Part shown: positions 18,453 through 27,023 of the stretch, piece after piece | How the letters are laid out: every line of letters begins with the position of its first letter | Position numbering within the stretch: the first letter of the stretch is position 1 | DNA from: Paraburkholderia megapolitana | Lineage (GTDB): Bacteria > Pseudomonadota > Gammaproteobacteria > Burkholderiales > Burkholderiaceae | Direction: 5' to 3' | Length of the DNA: 64,000 bases | Assembly (NCBI RefSeq): GCF_007556815.1 | Contig: NZ_CP041745.1 | Coordinates: forward strand, 4,421,012-4,485,011 | Program-made: the position numbers and the translations under genes | Notes under the pieces: generated by a model | The model's input: the letters and a program-made list of their open reading frames with translations, nothing else | Told to the model about the DNA's origin: nothing | Database searches by the model: none

Positions 18453-18729
18453 GAAGCCTCTCCGCGTATTTCTCGACTAATATGCGAACTAATCGCATTG
18501 ATCGAATTTAAACTGACGAATATGCGCTCATTAAGCGCGATGCCCGCTCTAAGCCTGCAAATCTACCTGAATCGGCCCGTGCCTGCAGCGCCGCGCGCAT
18601 CCCCGCATCCCCAGTACCCACCGCGCGGAAAAGCGTGAGAATGGATGGCTCGGGGCATGCGCCCAAGTCAACCGGAGCGGCGCTCTACCGCCCCCGGCGC
18701 GCCCGATCCATCTACAGGCAGGTGACACC

Positions 18730-19035
18730 ATGATCCACAAACTGACTTCCGAAGAACGCGCGACCCAACTCGCGAGCCTTGCCGGCTGGAACGCCGCGAC
18801 GGGCCGCGACGCGATCCAGCGCCAGTTCAGCTTCGCCGATTTCAACGAGGCCTTCGGCTTCATGACCCGCGTAGCCATCAAGGCACAGGAGATGGACCAC
18901 CATCCCGAGTGGTTCAACGTCTATAACAAGGTGGAAATCACGCTGTCGACGCACGAGGCGAATGGTCTGACCGAGCGGGATATCAAGCTCGCGCAGTTTA
19001 TTGACGGGATTGCGAAAACGGCGTCGCGGGACTGA
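18730..19035 (+). CDS. phhB: Pterin-4-alpha-carbinolamine dehydratase
   Basis: 101-aa enzyme that dehydrates 4a-hydroxytetrahydropterin to recycle the cofactor of phenylalanine hydroxylase. The conserved motif [17 protein letters not shown] is intact, including the catalytic His pair. Length and C-terminal helix ([17 protein letters not shown]) are typical. An acceptable ribosome site GCAGGTGACACC precedes the ATG. The usual partner phhA is not found between the Lrp gene and phhB, nor elsewhere in the window. Confidence 0.94.
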   Translation: MIHKLTSEERATQLASLAGWNAATGRDAIQRQFSFADFNEAFGFMTRVAIKAQEMDHHPEWFNVYNKVEITLSTHEANGLTERDIKLAQFIDGIAKTASRD

Positions 19036-19143
19036 TGCAGGGCTGGCGCCGGGTTGATTTAGACCCGCAATTAGCGGCCGGAACAGGCCGCGCGCAGAGG
19101 ATGAAAGGGGTTTGGAGGTTGGCAGGCGTGCAAACCTTCAGTT

Positions 19144-19368
19144 CTACAGGCCATTCTTAAGGCGGGTGTAAGAATCCCAGGCATCGCCGGCGATGGGGTC
19201 TAAACGTTCCCGCGCCAGCGCGTTCTGACGCTGTACAATCATCAGCGCATAGGGCTTGGAGAGCGCGCTAGCCTCCTTGCACAGAACAAGTTCGTCGCCG
19301 CTTGCAGGTGAGCGGGCGCGCCAGAAGTTGATCGCGGCTTCCAGTTCGTGGATCGTAATATCGGACAT
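19144..19368 (-). CDS. DUF3717-type small protein
   Basis: 74-aa cytoplasmic protein beginning MSDITIHELEAAINFWR. This start and the helical pattern (NFWRARSPASGDELVLC; LSKPYALMIVQR) resemble the small DUF3717 proteins found widely in Burkholderiales. No function is known. The start at 19368 is preferred over an upstream extension of 15 codons. It is divergent from the response regulator at 19486. Confidence 0.75.
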   Translation of the reverse strand: MSDITIHELEAAINFWRARSPASGDELVLCKEASALSKPYALMIVQRQNALARERLDPIAGDAWDSYTRLKNGL

Positions 19369-19485
19369 GATTCTCGTGGTTGCACCCTGGCGTATCGTAC
19401 GGCAACGCTGCACGGTTCCCGCGCAGCAGACACCGCGGCGAACCGTGACCTGATATGCCTAACCCATTGTACTTGAGCGAAATCC

Positions 19486-20172
19486 ATGCGACTCCTTCTG
19501 ATCGAAGATGACCGCCCCATCGCACGCGGCATCCAAAGCAGCCTCGAACAAGCCGGCTTCACGGTCGACATGGTCCACGACGGCATCTTCGCCGAACAGG
19601 CTCTCACCCAAAACCGCCACGAACTCGTGATCCTCGATCTGGGTCTGCCCGGCATCGACGGAATGACGCTGCTGTCGCGCTTTCGCCAGAGCAACCGGCA
19701 CACGCCGGTCATTGTGCTGACCGCGCGCGACGAGCTGAACGACCGTGTGCAGGGCCTGAATTCCGGCGCCGACGACTACATGCTGAAGCCGTTCGAACCC
19801 GCCGAACTCGAAGCACGCATCCGCGCCGTGATGCGCCGCAGCGGTCCGCACGGCGATATGCCGCGTCCGGAAGTGTCGCTGGGCGGTGTGCGCCTGTCGG
19901 GTGTCGACCGCCGCATCTTCAACGACGACAAGCCGCTCGAACTGTCGCCGCGCGAATTCGCCGTACTCGAAATGCTATTGCTGCGCCACGGCCGCGTGGT
20001 CAGCAAGGCGCAGTTGCAGGATCACCTGACGCACTTCGGCGGCGATCTCGGCGATACCGCGATCGAAGTCTATGTGCACCGCGTGCGCAAGAAACTCGAG
20101 AGCTGCCGCGTCGAAATCGTCACGGTGCGCGGCTTCGGCTACCTGCTGCAGGAAATCCGCCAGGCGGCATAA
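19486..20172 (+). CDS. OmpR-family response regulator (TctD/QseB-like)
   Basis: 228-aa two-component regulator. The receiver domain has the acidic pair ED at 7-8, the phospho-acceptor Asp51 (LVILDLGLPG) and the conserved Lys in YMLKPF. It is followed by a winged-helix DNA-binding domain (LELSPREFAVLEMLL, then VYVHRVRKKLE and VRGFGYLL). The sensor kinase gene follows after two intercistronic hairpins. The pair most resembles tricarboxylate or QseBC-type systems; the signal is not known. Confidence 0.95.
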   Translation: MRLLLIEDDRPIARGIQSSLEQAGFTVDMVHDGIFAEQALTQNRHELVILDLGLPGIDGMTLLSRFRQSNRHTPVIVLTARDELNDRVQGLNSGADDYMLKPFEPAELEARIRAVMRRSGPHGDMPRPEVSLGGVRLSGVDRRIFNDDKPLELSPREFAVLEMLLLRHGRVVSKAQLQDHLTHFGGDLGDTAIEVYVHRVRKKLESCRVEIVTVRGFGYLLQEIRQAA

Positions 20173-20188
20173 GCGCGGCGCGATATCG

Positions 20189-20226
20189 GAGCCCCTCGGG
20201 GCTCCTCCCTGCCCGCCCTGGGCGGG
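20189..20226 (+). other. Tandem hairpins between response regulator and kinase genes
   Basis: Two adjacent GC-rich inverted repeats, GAGCCC-ctcg-GGGCTC and CCCGCC-ctg-GGCGGG, lie in the gap after the regulator stop. Neither has a T run. They could reduce read-through or protect the upstream message. Confidence 0.5.
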
Positions 20227-20346
20227 GACAGCGGCGCGCGCCCGGCAATGCACGCTATGATGCAGGCTTGCTGCGCGCTGCGCCGGCTCAGGCCGACGCA
20301 GCGCGGTTCCTTCGCCCACGATCCGCTGTCGAGCTTGTCCACGACC

Positions 20347-21858
20347 ATGCCCTACCCAGCCGCAAACAGTTTGCGGCGCTCGTTGCTGCGCCGCCTCGCC
20401 GCCCCGCTTTCGCTGCTCGCGCTAATGAGCGGCCTGATTGCGTACTGGCTTGCGTGGCAATACACACAGCATGTCGTCGACCGGTCGCTCGCCGATCTCG
20501 CTACCGCCATCTCCAAGCAGATCCAGATCGCCGGTCCCGATGCGTCGATCACCGTGCCGCCGCTCGCGCAGGCGATGTTCTCCGATCCCGTCGAACAGCT
20601 CGTGTACCGGATCAGCGACGGCGAAACTGAAATTGCCGGCGACCCGAAGCTGCCGCTACAAGGTGTCAGCGTGCGCCGCATGCATTACGCGTACGTGTTC
20701 GAGGCCGAACATGAGGGCACCACGGTGCGCGTCGCTCAGGTCCGCGTCGATCAGCCGGCCGGCAATCCGATCGTCGTCGAAGTAGGCCAGCCGGTCCGTC
20801 ACCGCTTTCAGATCGCTGCGGAATTCCTCGTCGCCATCATGATGCCGCTGTTGCTGTTGCTGCTGGCCGGCTGGGTGATCGTGTGGCGCGTCGTGAACCA
20901 GCAGCTCAACCCGTTGACCGATCTTGCCGATTCGCTGAACCGGCAAACCCACACCTCGCTCGAGCCTGTCGACGAAACCTATGTGCCAGTCGAAATCCGG
21001 CCGCTGACAGGCGCGCTGAACGCGTTGCTCGGGCGCCTGAAAACCGCCCTCGACGCCCAGCGCAAGTTCATCGCCGACGCCGCTCACCAGCTGCGTACGC
21101 CGCTTACCGCGGTCAAGCTGCATGCCGAGCAGGCCGCCGTCGCGCGCGACCCGCAACTGGCGCTGGCCGCCGTGCACGAGCTGCGCGCCGCAGCCGATCG
21201 CGCGGTGCGGCTGTCCAACCAGTTGCTGTCGCTGGCGCGTGCGGAACCGGGCGAACAGGCCGCGCGTTTCGTGAGCGTCGACATGGCTGCACTCGCGTTC
21301 GAAACCGGTGCGGAATGGGTGCCGCGCGCGCTCGGCGTGCACGTCGACCTCGGCTTCCAGCGTCTCGACGATCCGGAAAACGGCCATCCGCTGATTGCCC
21401 GCGGCAACCCGGTGCTGCTGCATGAGGTGATCGCGAACCTGCTCGACAACGCGCTGAAGTACGTACCGCCGTCGCGTTTCGACGGCGGCCGCATCACGGT
21501 GACGGTATCGCAGGTATTGATCGAAGATGTGGCCACGGCGGAGATCATCGTCGAGGACAACGGGCCGGGTGTGCCGAAGAACCAGCAGGCCGATCTGTTC
21601 AAACGGTTCTTCCGCGGCGACGGTCAGAGCGATGGCGGCGTGGACAGCGGCGCGGGTCTCGGCCTTGCGATCGTGCACGACATCATGGCGCTGCATCACG
21701 GCAGCGTGCATTACGAGGACGCGCCGGAGGGCGGTGCGCGCTTCATCGTGCGGATCCCGCTGGTTGCAGCAGGTAGCGCGGCCGATACCGGTGCCGGTGC
21801 CCGCGACGAACGGCGCAGCGAAAAGAAATCGGCGCACCAGGCGCCGATCGATTTCTAG
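20347..21858 (+). CDS. Sensor histidine kinase (TctE/QseC-like)
   Basis: About 503-aa membrane kinase paired with the regulator at 19486. A first transmembrane helix (~residues 15-40) and a second near 170-190 flank a periplasmic sensor region of ~130 residues. A HAMP linker follows, then the H box ADAAHQLRTPLTAVKLHAEQ, N box EVIANLLDNALKY, G1 VEDNGPGVP and G2 GAGLGLAIVHDI. The exact start is uncertain: the ATG at 20347 lacks a clear ribosome site, and an in-frame ATG at 20248 would add 33 residues. Confidence 0.92.
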   Translation: MPYPAANSLRRSLLRRLAAPLSLLALMSGLIAYWLAWQYTQHVVDRSLADLATAISKQIQIAGPDASITVPPLAQAMFSDPVEQLVYRISDGETEIAGDPKLPLQGVSVRRMHYAYVFEAEHEGTTVRVAQVRVDQPAGNPIVVEVGQPVRHRFQIAAEFLVAIMMPLLLLLLAGWVIVWRVVNQQLNPLTDLADSLNRQTHTSLEPVDETYVPVEIRPLTGALNALLGRLKTALDAQRKFIADAAHQLRTPLTAVKLHAEQAAVARDPQLALAAVHELRAAADRAVRLSNQLLSLARAEPGEQAARFVSVDMAALAFETGAEWVPRALGVHVDLGFQRLDDPENGHPLIARGNPVLLHEVIANLLDNALKYVPPSRFDGGRITVTVSQVLIEDVATAEIIVEDNGPGVPKNQQADLFKRFFRGDGQSDGGVDSGAGLGLAIVHDIMALHHGSVHYEDAPEGGARFIVRIPLVAAGSAADTGAGARDERRSEKKSAHQAPIDF

Positions 21859-21889
21859 CAACGGGCTGCGCGCATCGCGCAGCGTTGCC

Positions 21890-22405
21890 TCATTTCTTCT
21901 TCTTGCCTTTCTTCGCGTCCTTTTTCGACGCGTCTTTCTTCGACGATTTCCCGGGCTTGTCCGGCGGCGCGAGCATCGTGCCGCGGCACTTGCGCGATCC
22001 GCAACGGCACTCGTATTCGCGCTTGAGCTTCTTCGTCTGGCGCGAATCGATCACGAGGCCATAGTCGTAGAACAGTTCTTCGTCGACCTCGATATCGCGC
22101 AGCGCGTGAATGAATACCTGCCCGTCGATCTCTTCGGCTTCGCAGTTCGGCCCGCACGAATGGTTGATCCAGCGCGCGTTATTGCCGTCCACCTTGCCGT
22201 CGATCACGTCGCCGTTATCGAGTGCGAAGTAGAACGTGTGATTCGGTTCAGCCGGATTGTGCGGATGACGGCGCAAGGCTTCCTTCCACGAGATCCGCTC
22301 GCCCTTGTACTCGATCACGCGCTCACCCGTCGCGATCGCTCCGGTGGCAAATACACCCTTACCGTGTACGCCCGAACTGCGCACGGCGATCCTGCGTGAA
22401 CCCAT
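21890..22405 (-). CDS. SET-domain protein lysine methyltransferase with post-SET zinc motif
   Basis: 171-aa SET-domain protein, predicted to transfer methyl from S-adenosylmethionine to lysine. Visible features are the N-terminal strand GVHGKGVFA, the pseudoknot motif NHSCGPNC at 81-88, the catalytic-site stretch ELFYDYG at 110-116, and a post-SET CxCx4C at Cys133, Cys135 and Cys140 that would hold zinc together with Cys88. The last ~25 residues are a lysine-rich tail. The start at 22405 is the only sensible one. The target is unknown. Such compact SET proteins are eukaryote-like but occur in various bacteria. Confidence 0.9.
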   Translation of the reverse strand: MGSRRIAVRSSGVHGKGVFATGAIATGERVIEYKGERISWKEALRRHPHNPAEPNHTFYFALDNGDVIDGKVDGNNARWINHSCGPNCEAEEIDGQVFIHALRDIEVDEELFYDYGLVIDSRQTKKLKREYECRCGSRKCRGTMLAPPDKPGKSSKKDASKKDAKKGKKKK

Positions 22406-22516
22406 TGAATGAATCCTTGTGAAAAACGGGAGGTGAAAAGTCCAGTCACGGCGACGATGCGCCGGCCTTCGCGACGCTCATAGCAAACGCGGCGCCTTGC
22501 GGGCGCCGCGTCGACC

Positions 22517-22536
22517 TGTGCCGCATGTGCGGCACA
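22517..22536. promoter_or_regulatory. Palindrome upstream of SET gene
   Basis: A perfect 9-bp inverted repeat TGTGCCGCA-tg-TGCGGCACA lies between the reductase stop and the SET-domain start. A second GC-rich stem (GCGGCGCC/GGCGCCGC) is next to it at 22491-22510. It may be an operator for the SET gene or a factor-dependent termination structure for the reductase gene. Confidence 0.4.
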
Positions 22537-22588
22537 ATCGGCATCCTACACGCTTGGACTGGCTTCGTTCAACAGTCAATAAGCCTGC

Positions 22589-23701
22589 TCAGCGTTGCCC
22601 AAACGAAATCTCGCCGAACAACGCCTTCTGATCGCGTGGCTGCGAGCGCCAGTATTGCGGCGGCGCCTCGACGCTGGCGCCCAGTTGCGCCGCTGCATGC
22701 CACGGCCAGCGCGGATCGTAGAGCATCGCGCGGGCCATCGCGACGAGGTCGGCAGCGCCTTCACTGATGATCTGCTCCGCATGGGAGGCCTCGGTGATCA
22801 GACCCACGGCGATGGTCGGCAGACCTGTCGCGTGCTTGATGGCGCGTGCAAACGGCACCTGATAACCCGGCTCGAGCGGAATCTTCTGCAGCGGTGAGAC
22901 ACCGCCCGACGATGCGTCGATCCAGTCGCAACCGCGTTTTTTCAGCTCGGCGGCAAAGGCGAGCGTGTCGTCGAGCGTCCAGCCGCCCTCTACCCAGTCG
23001 CTCGCCGAAACGCGCACGCCGACCGGTTTATCGGCGGGGAACACCGCGCGCACGATGTCGAAAATCTCCAGCGGAAAGCGCATCCGGTTTTCACGCGAGC
23101 CGCCGTATTCGTCGGTACGTTGATTCGCGAGCGGCGACAGGAACTGGTGCAGCAGGTAGCCGTGCGCGGCATGCACCTCGAGTGCGTCGATGCCCAGCCG
23201 GACTGCGCGTCGGGCCGTTGCGGCAAACGCTTCGCGAATGCGGTTGAGGCCGGCCGCGTCGAGCGCGAGCGGCGGTTCTTCGCCATCCTTGTGCGGCACC
23301 GCCGACGGCGCATGCGGCAACCAGCCGCCGTCCGCCACCGGAATCAACTGGCCGCCGTCCCACGGCGCGGCGCTCGATGCCTTGCGTCCCGCGTGAGCAA
23401 GCTGCATCGCGACGCGAATATGGGAGTGCTTGCGAATCGCGGCAAGCACCGGCTTGAGCGCCGCTTCGGTGGCGTCGTCCCACAATCCGAGATCGCCGGG
23501 AGTGATGCGACCGTCCGGTTCGACGGCCGTCGCTTCGATGCACAACAGACCTGCGCCCGACAGCGCGAGATGGCCGAGGTGGATCATGTGCCACGCGGTG
23601 GCTTCGCCGCGCTCGGCGGAATACTGGCACATCGGGGAGACGACGATACGGTTCGGAAGCGTCACGCTGCGCAGCGCGAGCGAAGAAAACAGAGCGCTCA
23701 T
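22589..23701 (-). CDS. NADH:flavin oxidoreductase, old yellow enzyme family (YqjM/NamA-like)
   Basis: 370-aa FMN-dependent ene-reductase. The N-terminus reads LPNRIVVSPMCQYSA with Cys25, the redox-tuning cysteine of the YqjM (thermophilic-like) subclass. Also present are the ligand-contacting HAGRK, the HGYLLHQFLSP segment (active-site residues around it) and the FMN phosphate loop near VGLITEASHAEQI. It is a single gene on the minus strand and reduces activated C=C bonds of enals, enones or similar electrophiles. The physiological substrate is not evident. Confidence 0.94.
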   Translation of the reverse strand: MSALFSSLALRSVTLPNRIVVSPMCQYSAERGEATAWHMIHLGHLALSGAGLLCIEATAVEPDGRITPGDLGLWDDATEAALKPVLAAIRKHSHIRVAMQLAHAGRKASSAAPWDGGQLIPVADGGWLPHAPSAVPHKDGEEPPLALDAAGLNRIREAFAATARRAVRLGIDALEVHAAHGYLLHQFLSPLANQRTDEYGGSRENRMRFPLEIFDIVRAVFPADKPVGVRVSASDWVEGGWTLDDTLAFAAELKKRGCDWIDASSGGVSPLQKIPLEPGYQVPFARAIKHATGLPTIAVGLITEASHAEQIISEGAADLVAMARAMLYDPRWPWHAAAQLGASVEAPPQYWRSQPRDQKALFGEISFGQR

Positions 23702-23835
23702 GGATTGGGATCCGGGAAGGCGAATGAGCGATCGAGGATAGCACCGCGGTTAATTTGCTGCAGGGTGCCGGACCGGGTCTACGGGCAGCGCGCAAGCACG
23801 CGGACAGACGCGCTAAACCGATACTCGAGCAAGCG

Positions 23836-24549
23836 TTACGGCTTCGCGTCGACCTGATCGAGCCACTCGCCGAACATGCGACGCGCGGCGGCTTCAAGAG
23901 CCGGTCCGAGACGCGCCGTGTCGTCGCGCAGTTGCAGAACGTCCGCGCCTTCGGCGGCGATTTCGGCAGCGTGACCGATCAGCCAGGGCTCGAAGCGGTC
24001 CGCCCGAATCTCCGGATGACACTGCAAACCGAGCACATGATCCCCCCACGCGAACGCCTGGTTCTCGCACACTGCTGTCGACGCGAGACGCGTGGCACCG
24101 TCCGGCAGATCGAAGGTGTCGCCGTGCCAGTGCAGCATCGAGGTCTGCGTAGCATCCAGATGCCGCACCGGCGACGCGCGACCCGCGTCGGTCAGCGTCA
24201 GCGGCGACCAGCCGAGTTCGGTCTGCGCACCCTTGTAGACACGCGCCCCGAGCACACGTGCGATGAGCTGCGCACCGAGACAGATGCCGAGCGTCGGCAG
24301 GCCCGCCGCAATACGCTTCTCGATCTTCTCGACGAGCGGCACCAGCGCGGGATAACGCAGATCGTCGCAGGCATTGATCGGGCCGCCCAGTACGACCATC
24401 AGGGACGGCGCAACAGGGTCCGGCGCCTCGATGCGCGCAAACCCCACGTCGAGATAGCGCACCGGACGGCTACGCTCGCCGAGGACCAGTTCGAGACTGC
24501 CCAGATCCTCGAAGTGCACATGGCGGATGGCCAGAACTTCTGGATTCAT
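23836..24549 (-). CDS. Class I glutamine amidotransferase
   Basis: 237-aa protein with the class I amidotransferase triad: nucleophile Cys90 in GICLGAQ, then His178 and Glu180 in LQCHPE. It resembles stand-alone amidotransferases annotated as GMP synthase-like or gamma-glutamyl peptidases. No synthetase domain is attached. The 26-bp gap to the MarR regulator stop upstream suggests co-transcription. The ammonia acceptor or peptide substrate is unknown. Confidence 0.92.
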   Translation of the reverse strand: MNPEVLAIRHVHFEDLGSLELVLGERSRPVRYLDVGFARIEAPDPVAPSLMVVLGGPINACDDLRYPALVPLVEKIEKRIAAGLPTLGICLGAQLIARVLGARVYKGAQTELGWSPLTLTDAGRASPVRHLDATQTSMLHWHGDTFDLPDGATRLASTAVCENQAFAWGDHVLGLQCHPEIRADRFEPWLIGHAAEIAAEGADVLQLRDDTARLGPALEAAARRMFGEWLDQVDAKP

Positions 24550-24575
24550 CGGCGGCTTCCGTCGTCAGGTTGAGC

Positions 24576-25220
24576 TCAGACGTGCTGGACAAACACCTTC
24601 CAGGTCTTTTTCTGTGTCGCGACATCAGCCGTCTCGTGAACCGAGCAGTCGAGACGCAAGTCGGTATCCGCCAGCGATAGATCGAGCAACGCACAATGAT
24701 GCGGCGTCTTCTTCGGATTCTTGCTCGGCTCGAAATACGTGCAGGTCACACACATGCGGTGTAGCGGAATGTGGCCCTGTGCTTCGAGCTGGCGAATCGT
24801 CTTCAGCAGCGTGCGATAGAAAGCCGATTGCTCGTCGGCGCGCAACGTGCCGACCGCTTTCGACAGGAAGTCCGGCCATTGCGCCGCGCGTTTCGCCGCC
24901 GTACGTCCACGTGTGGTCAGACGCACCGCCAGTGCACGGCCGTCGTCGAGTGCGCGACGTTTCTCGACGAGCCCCTTGCCTTCCAGCGTGCTTACCGCGT
25001 CGCTCGTCGTGGCAGCGGTCAGTGCGGTTTCACGGGCGATCTCGCCCAGTCGCATCGGCCCCTTGCGCTGCATCAGCAGCACGAGGATTTCTCCCTGGGT
25101 CGGTGTGAGACCCGCACCTTCCGCCCATTCCCATGCCTGGCTCCGCATGGCCGTGCTCAGTCGTAACAGGCTGTGGGTGACACGTCCCATCGCCTGCTCT
25201 CCGTAAACGCCTTCGCTCAT
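24576..25220 (-). CDS. MarR-family regulator with C-terminal cysteine cluster
   Basis: 214-aa winged-helix regulator. The MarR core covers ~residues 10-150 (GAGLTPTQGEILVLLMQRKG; MRLGEIARETALTAATTSDAV). The last ~60 residues hold MCVTCTYFEPSKNP, HHCALLDLSLAD and LDCSVHETA, with four cysteines and two histidines spaced like a metal or redox site. The start MSEGVYGEQ at 25220 is chosen; a Met 12 codons upstream is possible. The amidotransferase gene follows at 23836-24549. The tail is unusual for MarR proteins and suggests that oxidation or metal binding tunes DNA binding. Confidence 0.9.
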   Translation of the reverse strand: MSEGVYGEQAMGRVTHSLLRLSTAMRSQAWEWAEGAGLTPTQGEILVLLMQRKGPMRLGEIARETALTAATTSDAVSTLEGKGLVEKRRALDDGRALAVRLTTRGRTAAKRAAQWPDFLSKAVGTLRADEQSAFYRTLLKTIRQLEAQGHIPLHRMCVTCTYFEPSKNPKKTPHHCALLDLSLADTDLRLDCSVHETADVATQKKTWKVFVQHV

Positions 25221-25485
25221 GATCTTTGTTTGGTTGTTGACAGCTTTTCGCTGCATGGTCGGTCGCCATGCGTCAAAACGCCGGCAGCCTGGTGGGGGCA
25301 CTTCCGCCTGAATCCCGGGCGGGTCGACTTCTTACATCTACTAATTTATAAAGTATCTCAAAAAAGTACCGTACTGTTTTCGCGCGCTTCTTTCATTTCA
25401 TTACTCGTGGGACACATCCACTCGAACGACGACGCGGAGTACGGAAACAACATTCTATTCGAGAGCGGCGAATCGTACAGCTAAG

Positions 25486-25735
25486 TTATCCGACAGAATC
25501 TGTGGATAACTACGGTACAAGCGCTTAACAACCGGTGCACGGTTTCTTGACAACTTGCAGGGCGATCGGCCGGCATCTCGGGTTATCCGCGTTTCGCGTG
25601 CTCTGCACACAGACGAATCGCGCGGTTGTGCTGCGTGCAGCGCGATGACTCTGCAGGGAATTATCGGGTTGTCCACAGAAGCCGTCGACCCTTGTTAACT
25701 ACTACTACAGACGTATACATCAGTTCTATAAAAAC
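25486..25735 (+). other. DnaA-box-containing element A (inverted copy at 28751-29012)
   Basis: Contains a perfect DnaA box TTATCCACA on the minus strand (25509-25501), TTGTCCACA at 25669-25677, and two partial boxes TTATCC at 25486 and 25583. Then come GTTAAC at 25694-25699 and GTATAC at 25713-25718, leading into an A/T-rich run. The same elements in the same order occur in inverted orientation at 28751-29012. The arrangement of boxes and a melting-prone region resembles a replication origin, but no experiment is implied. Confidence 0.6.
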
Positions 25736-25756
25736 CTTGGGAAGGTCCTGTCGGAA

Positions 25757-25782
25757 ATAAAAAAACCCGCACAGAGCGGGTT
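25757..25782 (-). terminator. Intrinsic terminator of ybdK
   Basis: Stem AACCCGC-acaga-GCGGGTT; on the minus strand it is followed by a run of seven T residues. It lies 50 bp after the ybdK stop. Confidence 0.88.
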
Positions 25783-25831
25783 CATGAGGGTTCAAGACCT
25801 GGGGTTGACACGATTTCCGCGTACCCGTTTG

Positions 25832-26947
25832 CTACGCCCGCCATTGCAGGCACTGCTGCCGCACTGCTTCGTGCAACGATTTTTCTTCGGTAACGACGCC
25901 GCGCAGCCAGGTCGCATCGTTGATCTGGCTACGTGCAATCGCGCCGACTTCGTCGAGCGCCCGGCCGGAACCGAGTGCTTCGGCATGCGGTGCGATGCGC
26001 TCGAGCGTCTCGATGATGTCTTCGGAAATCGTCTTGCGTTCGCCGGTCTGCGGATCGATGCAGGTGCCCGCCAGACCGAAGCGGCAGGCCTCGAAACGGT
26101 TGAATGTGTAGACGAGGTAGTCGTCCTCTTTCGGCATCAGCGGTTTATCGAGCAACAGGTGGCGTGCCAGCGTCTGGATGTAGCAGGCGATCGCCGCAGC
26201 GCGGTCGACGGAAAACGGCGTGTCCATCACGCGGACTTCGATCGTGCCGAAGCCCGGTTTGGGACGGATGTCCCAGTAGAAATCTTTCATGCTGTTGACG
26301 ACGCCCGTGTTCACCATCTTCGAGAAGTACTCCTCGAAGCTGTCCCACGTGAGTACGAACGGTGCGCGGCCCGACAACGGAAACGCGAACACCGAGTTCA
26401 GGCGTGCCGAATGAAAGCCGGTGTCGACACCCTGTACGAACGGCGACGATGCCGACAGCGCAATGAAATGTGGAATAAAGCGCGACATCGAATGCAATAG
26501 ATACAGCGCGCTATCCGAATCCGGACAGCCGATATGCACGTGCTGGCCGAACACCGTGAACTGTTTCGCGAGGTAGCCGTAAAGCTCGGACAGGTACTGG
26601 AAACGCGGCGTATCGACGATCTGCCGTTCGCTCCATTGCTGGAATGCGTGCGTACCGCCACCGCATAAACCGACGTTCAGCCGGTCGGCGGCTGCAACGA
26701 GCGTGTCGCGGATCGTGCGCAGATCGGTGACGGCCTGCTCGTGCGAAGTACAGATGCCGGTGGACAGCTCGATCATGCTCTCGGTGATTTCCGGCGTGAT
26801 GTTGCCCGGAATTTTTTCATCCTTGATGAGCCGCAGCAGATCGGTGCCGGCTTTGGTCAGATCGTAATCGTGTGTGTTGACGATCTGCATTTCGAGTTCG
26901 ATACCGAATGTGAACGGTTTCGAATCGACGAAGGGTTCGAGTGACAT
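25832..26947 (-). CDS. ybdK: YbdK-family carboxylate-amine ligase (glutamate-cysteine ligase type 2)
   Basis: 371-aa enzyme of the ATP-grasp-like GCS2 family; E. coli YbdK has weak gamma-glutamylcysteine synthetase activity. Recognisable segments are [47 protein letters not shown] and FGQHVHIGC. The start [10 protein letters not shown] at 26947 has AGGGAACGCC upstream; the longer frame to 27052 overlaps the antiporter and is rejected. It lies 76 bp downstream of the antiporter stop, likely in one transcript. The true glutathione gene gshA is separate at 51563-53212. Confidence 0.93.
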   Translation of the reverse strand: MSLEPFVDSKPFTFGIELEMQIVNTHDYDLTKAGTDLLRLIKDEKIPGNITPEITESMIELSTGICTSHEQAVTDLRTIRDTLVAAADRLNVGLCGGGTHAFQQWSERQIVDTPRFQYLSELYGYLAKQFTVFGQHVHIGCPDSDSALYLLHSMSRFIPHFIALSASSPFVQGVDTGFHSARLNSVFAFPLSGRAPFVLTWDSFEEYFSKMVNTGVVNSMKDFYWDIRPKPGFGTIEVRVMDTPFSVDRAAAIACYIQTLARHLLLDKPLMPKEDDYLVYTFNRFEACRFGLAGTCIDPQTGERKTISEDIIETLERIAPHAEALGSGRALDEVGAIARSQINDATWLRGVVTEEKSLHEAVRQQCLQWRA

Positions 26948-27023
26948 GGCGTTCCCTGGGTCAAATCGGCCGGATGTTTCGAAGACATCCGGCCATGGCA
27001 AAGCGGTATATGAAGGTGTTCGT

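Larger units (their letters stand above)
25221..25831. other. Gene-free stretch with DnaA-box element A and ybdK terminator
   Basis: About 600 bp without a credible gene, distinctly AT-richer than its surroundings. It holds the MarR promoter region, element A (25486-25735) and the terminator at 25757-25782. Confidence 0.7.
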
